NCBI RefSeq assembly: GCF_000427425.1
Contig: NZ_KE386495.1
Span: forward strand, 919,072-983,071
Length of the DNA stretch: 64,000 bases
Origin: Caldanaerobius polysaccharolyticus DSM 13641
GTDB lineage: Bacteria > Bacillota > Thermoanaerobacteria > Thermoanaerobacterales > Caldanaerobiaceae
Direction: 5' to 3'
Shown: in pieces, positions 33,991 through 41,853 of the stretch
How positions within the stretch are numbered: position 1 is the stretch's first letter
Layout: every line of letters starts with the position of its first letter
Notes under the pieces: generated by a model
Databases searched by the model: none
The model's input: only the letters and a program-made list of their open reading frames with translations
Told to the model about the DNA's origin: nothing
Made by a program: the position numbers and the translations under genes

Positions 33991-34764
33991 ATGGTATATT
34001 TACATATTTTGTTTGCAGAAATAAAGCGTAGCTTAAAAGAAAGCTTTTCATATAATGTGGGATTTATTAGCAGCATTCTATTATTGGTTGTCTTATATTG
34101 TAGCTTAATTTTCATGAATACAGGAACTCTACTCGGTAGTTATTATAAAAATGCGGAAGGTTCAAAAACGCTTTTACTTATAGGGTATATTTTTTGGAGT
34201 TATTCAATAATAGCTATAAATGAAGTAAGCAGTGAAATTGAGAAGGAAGCTGTCAAAGGCACGTTAGAACAAAAATTTATGTCTATAGCTCCGTATTCTC
34301 TTTTATTAGCAGGCAGTATTATTAGTAGCATACTTGTCAGCAGCGTTGTTGCAGGTATTATAATTACTCTTTCAAGAATTATATTTGGGATAAATATAAT
34401 AATAAATCCGGGCGTCATTCTATCGCTATTTATAACTTTATTAGGCATGTATGGAATGGGACTAATTCTCGGCGGAATTTCTTTCATAGTAAAGAAAATC
34501 AGTAAAATAACTGAGATAATTCAAATCGTATTGTTATTTATAACTGACACCCTGACGAAGACCTCATTTTTAAAATTTAATTGGATCATACCGTTAACGT
34601 TAGGAAATGATATTGCTAGAAGATTTGCAAGTAGCTTGACAGTGCCCTTTGATAGTTGGATAGTGCTTGTATTTGTAAGCTCGATTTGGCTTGTAACAGG
34701 TATTGCGGTTTTTAATATTTGTAGTAAGTATGTAAAGAAAAACGGATTATTGGGGACATATTGA
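33991..34764 (+). CDS. ABC-2 type exporter permease
   Basis: A 257-residue membrane protein with about six hydrophobic segments (for example VGFISSILLLVVLYCSLIF at 24-42 and GIIITLSRIIFGINIIINP mid-protein) and the ABC-2 amphipathic element EIEKEAVKGTLEQKFMSIAP between spans two and three. TLEQKFMSP-like sequence is typical of ABC-2 permeases that follow ATPases of the upstream type. ATG 33991 is preceded by GAGAGGAGAG. No regulator gene is adjacent. The gene ends before the promoter of the thiamine operon; no strong terminator is visible. Confidence 0.8.
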   Translation: MVYLHILFAEIKRSLKESFSYNVGFISSILLLVVLYCSLIFMNTGTLLGSYYKNAEGSKTLLLIGYIFWSYSIIAINEVSSEIEKEAVKGTLEQKFMSIAPYSLLLAGSIISSILVSSVVAGIIITLSRIIFGINIIINPGVILSLFITLLGMYGMGLILGGISFIVKKISKITEIIQIVLLFITDTLTKTSFLKFNWIIPLTLGNDIARRFASSLTVPFDSWIVLVFVSSIWLVTGIAVFNICSKYVKKNGLLGTY

Positions 34765-34813
34765 ATGACAGGACTAAACCATATAACGGACGCACAACCA
34801 ATAAAAGGTTTCC

Positions 34814-34842
34814 TTGATAGCTAAGATATATTGTGTTAAAAT
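34814..34842 (+). promoter_or_regulatory. Promoter of the thiamine operon
   Basis: TTGATA (34814-34819), 17-bp spacer, TAAAAT (34837-34842), placed to begin transcription about 15 bases before the TPP riboswitch. Confidence 0.6.
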
Positions 34843-34864
34843 AAGTATAGAATTAAATATCAAT

Positions 34865-34967
34865 GCAAAAGGGGAGCTAAGGGGAAAAACTTGGCTGAGA
34901 GTAGGCATTAAATCCCTGCCTTGACCCTTTGAACCTGAGACGGATAATGCCGGCGTAGGGATATTGC
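34865..34967 (+). promoter_or_regulatory. TPP (THI-box) riboswitch
   Basis: Contains the conserved THI-box pieces in order: GGGGAGC, GGCTGAGAGTAGGC, TTGACCCTTTGAACCTGA and CGGATAATGCCGGCGTAGGGA. P1 can form from GCAA (34865-34868) and TTGC (34964-34967). A terminator hairpin at 35010 provides the off state, so thiSGHE should be shut down when thiamine pyrophosphate is plentiful. Confidence 0.96.
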
Positions 34968-35009
34968 AGGATTCGAGTATTTGATTTCGTAAGGTAAAGT
35001 TGATATCTA

Positions 35010-35041
35010 AAAAAGCGCTGGCTGATGGCAGCGCTTTTTTA
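35010..35041 (+). terminator. Riboswitch-controlled attenuator terminator
   Basis: Stem AAAAAGCGCTG / CAGCGCTTTTTT with an 8-base loop, between the TPP aptamer and thiS. It is the expected expression platform of the riboswitch. Confidence 0.92.
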
Positions 35042-35062
35042 ATTTAGGAAGAGGTGGAAAAA

Positions 35063-35269
35063 TTGATTTTTTTAAATGATCAACGTGTTGATTTTTGTGG
35101 TACCCTTGAAGAACTTTTAAAAAAACAGGGATACAATATCCACGCTGTGGCGGTTTTGGTCAATGATGAAGTAATAAAAAAAGATCAATGGAGTTGTTAT
35201 CAATTGAAGGACAACGACAGGGTTGATGTGGTTGCCATTATGGGGGGAGGGGCTTTATATGAGTTTTAA
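35063..35269 (+). CDS. thiS: ThiS sulfur-carrier protein with C-terminal extension
   Basis: A small ubiquitin-like protein that carries sulfur for thiazole synthesis as a C-terminal thiocarboxylate. 68 residues from TTG 35063, chosen because GAAGAGGTGG is about 6 bases upstream; GTG 35054 is inside that site. MIFLNDQRVDFCGTLEELL and VLVNDEVIKKDQW match the fold. Normally ThiS ends in Gly-Gly; here it reads AIMGGGALYEF, five residues beyond the glycines. The GGG codons are also the SD of thiG, whose start overlaps the end of thiS by 11 bases. A processing step or a recent change at the end is needed for function. Confidence 0.88.
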   Translation: MIFLNDQRVDFCGTLEELLKKQGYNIHAVAVLVNDEVIKKDQWSCYQLKDNDRVDVVAIMGGGALYEF

Positions 35270-36035
35270 AGTGGGCGATCGGACATTGAAGTCCAGGTTG
35301 TTTATAGGAACGGGAAAATTGCCTTCTTATGCTCTCATTTCACCTATTGTGGAAAAGACGGGTGTGGATGTTCTTACAGTAGCAGTGAGAAAAATAAATC
35401 CTGATCAAAAAGGCGAAAATGTGTTGGATTATATACCCAAAGACTGTGTTATAATGGTCAATACATCGGGAGCCAGGAATCACAAGGAAGCAGTCAAGAT
35501 TGCTGAAATAGGCAGTGAACTTACGGGATCTGATTGGATTAAAATTGAGATAGAAACCGATTCTAAGTACTTGATGCCTGATAATATGGAGACGTTGAAA
35601 GCAGCAGATATACTGGTAGAAAAGGGTTTTAAAGTATTCCCGTATATATCCCCTGATCTAGTGGTGGCAAAAAAGTTAGAGAAGATAGGCGTTTCTGCGG
35701 TTATGCCTTTAGCTTCACCCATTGGCACAAACAAGGGTATTGGATGTGAGACATTGCTAAAGGCTATAATAAATGAAATAAATGTGCCTGTTATAATAGA
35801 TGCGGGTATTGGAAGGCCATCTCACGCTGCCCATGCAATGGAGTTAGGCGCTGATGCTGTCTTAATAAATACAGCTATTGCCACAGCTAAGGACCCGGTA
35901 AGGATGGCGGTTGCTTTTTCTAAGGCTGTGGAAGGGGGAAGAATTGCCTATGAAATAGGCATTTTGCAGGAAAGAGAGTATGCGGAAGCTTCGTCGCCCC
36001 TCACAGGGTTTTTAAGGGGTGTTGGAGATGATTGA
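35259..36035 (+). CDS. thiG: Thiazole synthase
   Basis: Joins deoxyxylulose phosphate, dehydroglycine and ThiS-borne sulfur into the thiazole phosphate. 258 residues. ATG 35259 follows the GGGGGGAGGGG run 6 bases away; an in-frame TTG at 35223 is inside thiS. SFKVGDRTLKSRLFIGTGK is the usual start; the Schiff-base Lys lies in LTVAVRKINP, followed by GCETLLKAII, VIIDAGIGRPSHAAHAMELG and the conserved DAVLINTAIATAKDPV. Partner of ThiS and ThiH in the complex. Confidence 0.96.
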   Translation: MSFKVGDRTLKSRLFIGTGKLPSYALISPIVEKTGVDVLTVAVRKINPDQKGENVLDYIPKDCVIMVNTSGARNHKEAVKIAEIGSELTGSDWIKIEIETDSKYLMPDNMETLKAADILVEKGFKVFPYISPDLVVAKKLEKIGVSAVMPLASPIGTNKGIGCETLLKAIINEINVPVIIDAGIGRPSHAAHAMELGADAVLINTAIATAKDPVRMAVAFSKAVEGGRIAYEIGILQEREYAEASSPLTGFLRGVGDD

Positions 36036-37137
36036 AGAAACTATTGAAGAGGCTGAAGGCATATACCAAAACGTGATAGAGCATAGCTTGACAAAAGATG
36101 AAGTGATAAATATATTGCTGAAAGACCATATCAGCAGAGAAGATGCATTAAAGCTTATGCTCTTTGACGATGATGAAGTATTGGAGCTCATGGCGAAAAA
36201 GGCCAAAGAGCTGACTGATATGTATTTTGGCAAGAGCATTCTCCTGTATACACCTCTCTATATATCCAATTATTGTAATGGTGGATGTGTGTACTGCGGT
36301 TATTCTTCATTAAAAAGAGGTGTAAAAAGGCAGAGGTTGGACTATGAGCAGATTGAGGCGGAGCTTAGAGCTATAAAAGAAAAAGGGTTTGACAGCATAA
36401 TTATATTGACAGGAGAGGATAGAGAAAAGTCTTCAGTAGATTATATAGGAAAAGCCGTAGAACTGGCTTGCAACATGTTTTCAGAAGTCATAGCAGAAGT
36501 ATACGCCATGACGTATGAAGAGTACAGGGAACTAGTCAAAAGGGGCTTAACAGGTATAACGATATTTCAGGAGACGTATAATAGGGGACTATACGAAAAG
36601 CTTCACCTGCGAGGGCAAAAAAAGGACTATAGTTTCAGGATAAATGCCCCTGAAAGGGCTATAATGGCAGGAGTCAGACAGGTTAGCATAGGTGCGCTTT
36701 TGGGCTTAGATGTCCCTGTAAAGGATATGTTTATGACGTTACTACATGGCGAATACCTCATGAATCAATACCCGGATGTAGAAGTATCTATATGTTTACC
36801 GCGGTTAAGACCTGCAGGTGTAAATTTGAAAGGATTTTACCATCTGGATGATAAAAACTTTGTAAGGTTTATTCTGACAACCAGGTTGTTTTTAAAGCGG
36901 GCAGGCATTAACATATCTACAAGGGAAAGCTCATATTTAAGAGATAATTTAATTGGATTGGGAGTTACTAAGATGTCGGCTGGCTCAAAGACTACCGTGG
37001 GAGGCTATGCGCAGGACAGCGAAGAGCGAGGCCAATTCGATGTAAATGATTCCAGGGATGTGAATGAGATAGTGGATGCTATAAGGAAAAGAGGCTATAG
37101 GCCAGAATTTATAAATTGGGTAAGGGGATTGGTATGA
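36028..37137 (+). CDS. thiH: Tyrosine lyase, radical SAM (dehydroglycine for thiazole)
   Basis: The anaerobic-type enzyme that cleaves tyrosine to dehydroglycine and p-cresol, feeding ThiG. 369 residues; ATG 36028 has AAGGGGTG upstream and overlaps thiG by 8 bases. Radical SAM cluster motif CNGGCVYCGY (CxxxCxxC) near residue 85, IIILTGEDREKS as the GGE-like region, TIFQETYNRGLYEKLHLRGQKKDY, a ThiH signature, and the C-terminal GSKTTVGGYAQDSEERGQF with conserved Gly residues. Use of ThiH rather than ThiO is consistent with a strict anaerobe. Confidence 0.95.
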   Translation: MIEETIEEAEGIYQNVIEHSLTKDEVINILLKDHISREDALKLMLFDDDEVLELMAKKAKELTDMYFGKSILLYTPLYISNYCNGGCVYCGYSSLKRGVKRQRLDYEQIEAELRAIKEKGFDSIIILTGEDREKSSVDYIGKAVELACNMFSEVIAEVYAMTYEEYRELVKRGLTGITIFQETYNRGLYEKLHLRGQKKDYSFRINAPERAIMAGVRQVSIGALLGLDVPVKDMFMTLLHGEYLMNQYPDVEVSICLPRLRPAGVNLKGFYHLDDKNFVRFILTTRLFLKRAGINISTRESSYLRDNLIGLGVTKMSAGSKTTVGGYAQDSEERGQFDVNDSRDVNEIVDAIRKRGYRPEFINWVRGLV

Positions 37138-37793
37138 ATAAAAAAGAAAAATTGGTGTATTTCATGAATCCTAGTATATACTGCTTGACAGCAGAAAGCC
37201 TATCTAAGGGCAGGGACAACATATCCGTGGTAAAAGAGATGTTAAAGGCTGGTGTAAAAATAATTCAGTATCGAGAAAAGAAAAAGAGTTTAAAGGAAAA
37301 ATATTATGAATGCATGAAAATACGCGAGATGACCAAAGAATACAATGCGGTTTTTATAGTTAATGATCACGTAGATCTGTGTGCCATGGTAAAAGCGGAC
37401 GGGATCCACATAGGGCAGGATGATTACCCATTAACAGCGGTGAGGGAGTATTTAGGCGATGATTACATAATAGGTGTGTCTACCCATTCGCCGGAACAGC
37501 TCAGGGCTGCTGCGGCAGAGGGGGCTGACTATGTGGGTGTTGGCCCTATATTTGAGACCCACACCAAAGAGGATGTAGTGGCGCCTGTGGGGTTTGAATA
37601 CCTTGAGTGGGCGGTTAAAAATTCACCTGTTCCCATTGTGGCAATAGGAGGGATAAAAGAGCACAACATAAAGGAAGTGGCCAGAAGGGGAGCTAAGTGT
37701 ATAGCTTTAGTGAGTGAAATTGTGGGTGCAGACGATATAATGGGCAAGATTAAAAGCTTGTATACCGCTATTAACGCAAAAAGCCTGGCTTAA
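37134..37793 (+). CDS. thiE: Thiamine phosphate synthase
   Basis: Couples hydroxymethylpyrimidine pyrophosphate and thiazole phosphate to thiamine phosphate. 219 residues from ATG 37134, which overlaps the thiH stop as ATGA and follows AAGGGGATTGG. IIQYREKKKSLKEKYYE binds the pyrophosphate, IVNDHVDLCAMVKADGIHIGQDD is the family signature, and IGVSTHSPEQLRAAAAEGADYVGVGPIFETHTK and VAIGGIKEHNIKEV complete the barrel. Last gene of the thi operon; thiC, thiD and thiL are not in the window. Confidence 0.95.
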   Translation: MNKKEKLVYFMNPSIYCLTAESLSKGRDNISVVKEMLKAGVKIIQYREKKKSLKEKYYECMKIREMTKEYNAVFIVNDHVDLCAMVKADGIHIGQDDYPLTAVREYLGDDYIIGVSTHSPEQLRAAAAEGADYVGVGPIFETHTKEDVVAPVGFEYLEWAVKNSPVPIVAIGGIKEHNIKEVARRGAKCIALVSEIVGADDIMGKIKSLYTAINAKSLA

Positions 37794-37807
37794 TATTGCC
37801 GGGCTTT
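37780..37807. terminator. Two-way terminator between thiE and the convergent kinase-fold gene
   Basis: A 10-bp stem, AAAGCCTGGC / GCCGGGCTTT, with an 8-base loop, embedded in the last codons of both convergent genes, which overlap by 4 bases. U tracts follow on each strand. Confidence 0.8.
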
Positions 37808-38797
37808 ATTGCATTTTTCCTTGATGTTATAAAGTTCATCTCTTTTGGGAGGTGTCAATGGTTTTTTTTCACCATTTGGCAAGATGACATAGATGCCTTT
37901 ATCTATAACCTTGCCTATTACGGTAGCATCGATACCGGCATCTCTGAGCTTGTTCGCCACATCATATCCGTTGCTAGCGGATATAAGTAAAGAACCACTG
38001 GATATGAGTCCTAAGGGGTTTATATTAAAAAAATTGCATATAGAGCGCGTTTCTTGTCGTATTGGTACTTTGTCCAGATATATCTCCATTCCTACGCCTG
38101 AGGCTTGGGCGACTTCATAAGTCGCTCCTAGCAGCCCACCTTCTGTGATGTCGTGCATGGCGTTGACGCCTGAAGCTGATGCTATAAGTCCCTCTTTGAC
38201 CACGCAGATTTCCTTTAAAAAGCCTTTTGCGCTTTCTACCATTTCGCGCCCGAAGTTTTTAAGCAATATGTCTTCGTAATCATGGGCGATAATCGCTGTT
38301 CCTTCAAGGCCTATTGCTTTAGTCACTAAGATATCATCGCCGACTTTGGCATGGGATGCGGTGACGAAAGAATTCTTTTTTGCCACCCCTAGTGCCGTTG
38401 TGCATATCACAGGCTTTGTAACGGTTGGCGTGACCTCGCTGTGTCCGCCCAGCACTTCTATGCCCAGCTCTTTAGCTGCCTTGTCGATAGACTCCATTAT
38501 CTCTTTAAAGACCGATTCAGATGCCTTATCAGGCAATAAAATTGTGACAAGGATTCCTAAGGGATTGGCTCCACAGGCAGCTACATCGTTGCAGGATATA
38601 ATGACAGATAAGTAACCGCTATTTTTTTCTGCCGCTGTAATGGGATCTGTAGATAAAACAGCTACAACTTCGCCAAAGTCAACGATGCTGCAGTCCATGC
38701 CGAGGCCAGCATGGGCAATGACTTCACTTCTTTTTACTCCTGTGTTTTTATAAGCGTATTTTTTAAGCAATTCGGGTAGAATTTTTCCCGTCTCCAA
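37790..38797 (-). CDS. AIR-synthase/HypE/ThiL-fold protein
   Basis: A 335-residue member of the PurM/HypE/SelD/ThiL ATP-binding fold. VIAHAGLGMDCSIVDFG and VLSTDPITA are the N-terminal Mg-ATP region, SCNDVAACGANPLGILVTILLP the dimer/nucleotide signature, EVLGGHSEVTP the glycine loop, and MHDITEGGLLGATYEVA the C-terminal domain motif as in HypE and PurM. It does not end in the essential C-terminal Cys of HypE, so it is not a standard hydrogenase maturation factor. Beside the thiamine genes and an ECF S component it might act as a ThiL-like kinase, but this is inference. TTG 38797 has GGAGATGAT upstream; 6 bases after the S-component gene. Confidence 0.72.
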   Translation of the reverse strand: METGKILPELLKKYAYKNTGVKRSEVIAHAGLGMDCSIVDFGEVVAVLSTDPITAAEKNSGYLSVIISCNDVAACGANPLGILVTILLPDKASESVFKEIMESIDKAAKELGIEVLGGHSEVTPTVTKPVICTTALGVAKKNSFVTASHAKVGDDILVTKAIGLEGTAIIAHDYEDILLKNFGREMVESAKGFLKEICVVKEGLIASASGVNAMHDITEGGLLGATYEVAQASGVGMEIYLDKVPIRQETRSICNFFNINPLGLISSGSLLISASNGYDVANKLRDAGIDATVIGKVIDKGIYVILPNGEKKPLTPPKRDELYNIKEKCNKARQY

Positions 38798-38803
38798 CTG
38801 AAA

Positions 38804-39292
38804 TCATCTCCTGACCGTGTTTTTCAGCCTTTTGTATACCATAACTGCTATAATTGCTCCCAATGTAACCTGTATTAAATCCCCTGCGAATTCCAGGGGT
38901 ATAGCGCCTATGCCGTATATTAATCCTGCGGATATAGAATAACCGATCAGCATAACAGGAGCGCCGAGGGTTATGGCTAAGATGGCGTCTTTCTTGCGGT
39001 TTACGCTGCCTACTATAAATCCTTCCAAGCCCTTTATAACAAAAGTAAAAGGTGCCCATATGGGATATCCGCTTATGAGATCAGCTAAGGCAGAGCCTAC
39101 TCCTCCCAGTATACCTCCGGTCTTACCACCGTAAAGCAGTGCTACCAGGTATATTACCGCTTCACCGAGGTTAAAATAAATACTTGGCTTGGGAATGGCA
39201 AATTTAGTGACGGCAGTTGCTGCGATGAGCAAGGCCATGAGAAGGCCTAAGACAGCTATGTGTTTAGTTTTTTCGCTCAATTTAGCACGCAC
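38804..39292 (-). CDS. ECF transporter S component (vitamin uptake)
   Basis: A 162-residue integral membrane protein with about five to six hydrophobic segments: IAVLGLLMALLIAATAVTKF, FNLGEAVIYLVALLYGGKTG, GVGSALADLISGYPIWAPFT, then VIKGLEGFIVGSV and a last pair ending VKRLKN-like basic residues. The pattern FNLGEA...GG.. GA..D...GYP.WAP...KG.EG is that of the ECF-ribofla_trS/PF07155 S components, which give substrate specificity to an ECF module encoded elsewhere. Position beside thiamine genes suggests a thiamine precursor, but no TPP riboswitch precedes it, so the substrate remains open. GTG 39292 is close to AGAAAGG; a downstream TTG is an alternative. Confidence 0.82.
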   Translation of the reverse strand: MRAKLSEKTKHIAVLGLLMALLIAATAVTKFAIPKPSIYFNLGEAVIYLVALLYGGKTGGILGGVGSALADLISGYPIWAPFTFVIKGLEGFIVGSVNRKKDAILAITLGAPVMLIGYSISAGLIYGIGAIPLEFAGDLIQVTLGAIIAVMVYKRLKNTVRR

Positions 39293-39372
39293 ATCCTTTC
39301 TTACACTATTTTGCTTTATTATTATTCTATCATATCATAAACTTGGCCAAAAGCCCTAGGTTTATGAGTTAA

Positions 39373-39402
39373 AAATAAATCCGGTTACGACCGGATTTAT
39401 TT
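39373..39402 (-). terminator. Terminator of the lipoprotein gene
   Basis: Minus-strand stem AAATAAATCCGGT / ACCGGATTTATTT with a 4-base loop, followed by TTTAAC; it includes the stop codon of the lipoprotein gene. Confidence 0.85.
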
Positions 39403-40188
39403 CTTTAATGCCTTTTCTAGTGAGTCGATATTAGTATTTAATATTTCACTCTCTATTTTTACCAGAGATTTGTCTCTAGCGTCAATGGCTTTTTCCAACT
39501 CTTTTATAGAATAATCGATTTTGTTAGCAATCGATAGCTGCTTTTGTTGAATTGATGCCCTCAAGGTGGCCCATTCTCTGTTGAGAGAGGCGATGCCGGA
39601 TTTTGCTTCTGGCCAATTGTCATGATACGCCTTTAAAAAAATATCGCGAACCTGGTATGTTACTCTATATATTTCAGGGGTGTTTTTTGCTTTAAATAAA
39701 GCCATAAAGTCAGGTATGAATTTATATACTTCGTTGGTAGCTACCGCTATAGTTGAAGGGTTATTGGTTTTTAAGCTGGCTGTTAAGGCATTTAAACTGT
39801 TGGAGAATTGTTCTATTATTTGGCTGCTGGCGCCGTTTTTTGCAAGCTCTGGCTGTATATCATTCCAATCCTTGTGTATTTTGTCTACGGCTTTTGTAGC
39901 GTCTGATAGGGCTTTTTGCTCAGGTGATGGTGTGGCTTGCTTTTTACCAAAACTTTCTGATGCTGATGGCTTTGGCGTCATCTTTTCGCTAATAGTCTTT
40001 TCCAGCGGTTTATAAAGCTTGTCTAAATCCTCCTTGAGAGAGGTTAAAGGCTTAGGCAATTCGGCGCTGGTTTTTTTGAGGTTTTCAGGGGTGTTAGGTT
40101 TCTTTTTAGGTTTACAGCTGTTTAGATTAATTATGATTATAGTTGCCAATAATAACGTAATGCTTATCTTAAGTAGTTTATTATTCAT
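39397..40188 (-). CDS. Lipoprotein of unknown function
   Basis: A 263-residue predicted lipoprotein: hydrophobic N terminus ITLLLATIIIINL followed by the lipobox LNSC (Cys25), then a Pro/Lys/Ser-rich linker to about residue 90 and a helical, Lys/Glu-rich domain with heptad-like spacing up to the end (NEVYKFIPDFMALFKAK; REWATLRASIQQKQLS; IKELEKAIDARDKSL). No catalytic motif recognised. Helical bundles of this type occur in surface-associated clostridial lipoproteins. ATG at 40188 follows AGGTGATAAACT. It lies 65 bases after the flippase gene; a promoter is visible in between. Confidence 0.7.
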   Translation of the reverse strand: MNNKLLKISITLLLATIIIINLNSCKPKKKPNTPENLKKTSAELPKPLTSLKEDLDKLYKPLEKTISEKMTPKPSASESFGKKQATPSPEQKALSDATKAVDKIHKDWNDIQPELAKNGASSQIIEQFSNSLNALTASLKTNNPSTIAVATNEVYKFIPDFMALFKAKNTPEIYRVTYQVRDIFLKAYHDNWPEAKSGIASLNREWATLRASIQQKQLSIANKIDYSIKELEKAIDARDKSLVKIESEILNTNIDSLEKALKK

Positions 40189-40210
40189 AGTTTATCACCT
40201 CATATGTATT

Positions 40211-40238
40211 ATTCTACTGTGTATGTTTTATTATCCAA
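40211..40238 (-). promoter_or_regulatory. Possible promoter of the lipoprotein gene
   Basis: Minus strand TTGGAT (40238-40233), 16-bp spacer, TAGAAT (40216-40211). Moderate match. Confidence 0.4.
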
Positions 40239-40253
40239 GCTGTAAACTGAGAC

Positions 40254-41792
40254 CTACCTTATTCTAAATAATTTTTTAATGGCGTTAATTGTTATAACTC
40301 CAAAGCACATAAGGATTATAGTGTATAGTAAACACCCAAAGCCCAGCGATATTAGCAGGTTTACAGCCTTGTTTATTCCTGTTAAGGATAAATAAACAAA
40401 AGAATATTTTAACCCAAAGTACGTAAAAAAGGCGGCCAGACACGGGTATATAAAGCTATTAAGGCCTATAGATATATTTGTGTGCTTTTTGAGAGATGTG
40501 TAATCCAGTGCATTTAGTATCGCATAACTTATTATTATGCCAATTATGTAACCGTTGATTCCTAGCTGTGGTACAGCTACAAGCACGTATGTAAAATACA
40601 ATCTTATACATGCTGCTATAAATGAATTTCTAAAGGTAATGACCTGCAGGTTTAGGCCATTTAGTATGCTGGCAAATACCTGGTTTAAAAAGATAGGCGC
40701 AATGGTAAAAGAAAGCCAGAATAGCATTTGCCCTACATGGTCAGCTGAATAAAGCATACCGGCTATTGGCTCGGGTAGCGAGAGGAATATTGCCATGGTT
40801 AAAAAGCCTATTATAAGAGATACGTCAACAGCTTGCCTTACTCTCCGATTTATTAGATGGCGGTTTTTTGTGGAGTAGGCTTCGGAAATGGCCGGTATTA
40901 GCGTTACTGCAAGAGAATTGGTTATTATTGAAGGAAAAAAAATAAGCGGCATTGCCATTCCCGTAAATTCCCCATATATGCTGACGGCTTGTGTACTATT
41001 TAAACCAGCTACTAAAAGCCGTTGTGGTATCAATATGTTGTCTAGGGCTGATAGCGCGTTAATAATGACCCTATTTACTGTAAGGGGTATGGAGATGGCC
41101 ATTATATCGCCAAAGTAGCTTTTAGTGTTTAAACGGATATCTCGATATATTTTCCTTTCCCTGTGAAAAGCGTAGGATAGGTAAAAAAAGCCGAATATTT
41201 CTCCGGCTATATTGCCCAACATGGCTATGGCCGACGATACCGAATAAGGTATGTTTACGCCGTTTAAAAAATACAGTAAACCCAAGACGATTATTACCCT
41301 GGACACTTGTTCGATGATATTTGCAATGGCATTAGGAGTTACATCTTGCATACCCTCGAAAAAGCCCCTGATTATAGAAGACGTGGCGATGATGAAGATC
41401 GCCGGTGCAAAAATAAGCAGGGTGGCGAAAGTCCTGTTATCTCTAAGTATATTGGATGAAAGCCATTTAGAACTTAACAACAAAAACAATGAAATGATGA
41501 GGCTCAGTGAAATCACGATCTTGAGGGCGGTGTTTACTATATTGAAGGAACACCTGTGATTGTTGCGAGCGGATTCCCTGGAAACCAGAGAAGATACAGC
41601 CACGGAAAATCCGCCTGTGACCAGCGAAAGTGAAAGGATGTATATGGGGAAAACCAACTGGTAGATACCCATGCCTTCTGCCCCTATTAAATTTGATAAT
41701 ATTATTCTGTATATAAAACCGATTATTCTTGTTATGAAATTTGCGATTGTTAAAATAAAAGCCCCCTGAATAAACGTCTTTTTTTTGACCAA
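40254..41792 (-). CDS. SpoVB/MurJ-type lipid flippase
   Basis: A 512-residue MOP-superfamily flippase with about 14 hydrophobic segments. The opening FIQGAFILTIANFITRIIGFIYR, and GAEGMGIYQLVFPIYILSLSLVTGG, are typical of SpoVB and YtgP-like proteins of spore-formers, which move undecaprenyl-linked precursors such as lipid II across the membrane for cortex or wall synthesis. FFEGMQDVTPNAIANIIEQ is the second-half hallmark. TTG start at 41792 follows CCGGAGGAAT. It lies 61 bases behind the ABC exporter pair on the same strand; no spore-specific promoter was recognised. Presence of a SpoVB-like gene suggests but does not prove sporulation. Confidence 0.85.
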   Translation of the reverse strand: MVKKKTFIQGAFILTIANFITRIIGFIYRIILSNLIGAEGMGIYQLVFPIYILSLSLVTGGFSVAVSSLVSRESARNNHRCSFNIVNTALKIVISLSLIISLFLLLSSKWLSSNILRDNRTFATLLIFAPAIFIIATSSIIRGFFEGMQDVTPNAIANIIEQVSRVIIVLGLLYFLNGVNIPYSVSSAIAMLGNIAGEIFGFFYLSYAFHRERKIYRDIRLNTKSYFGDIMAISIPLTVNRVIINALSALDNILIPQRLLVAGLNSTQAVSIYGEFTGMAMPLIFFPSIITNSLAVTLIPAISEAYSTKNRHLINRRVRQAVDVSLIIGFLTMAIFLSLPEPIAGMLYSADHVGQMLFWLSFTIAPIFLNQVFASILNGLNLQVITFRNSFIAACIRLYFTYVLVAVPQLGINGYIIGIIISYAILNALDYTSLKKHTNISIGLNSFIYPCLAAFFTYFGLKYSFVYLSLTGINKAVNLLISLGFGCLLYTIILMCFGVITINAIKKLFRIR

Positions 41793-41853
41793 TATGGGAT
41801 TCCTCCGGCATATAATATCTTATTAATTTATATTCAGGGAGGCTCAAATTATG

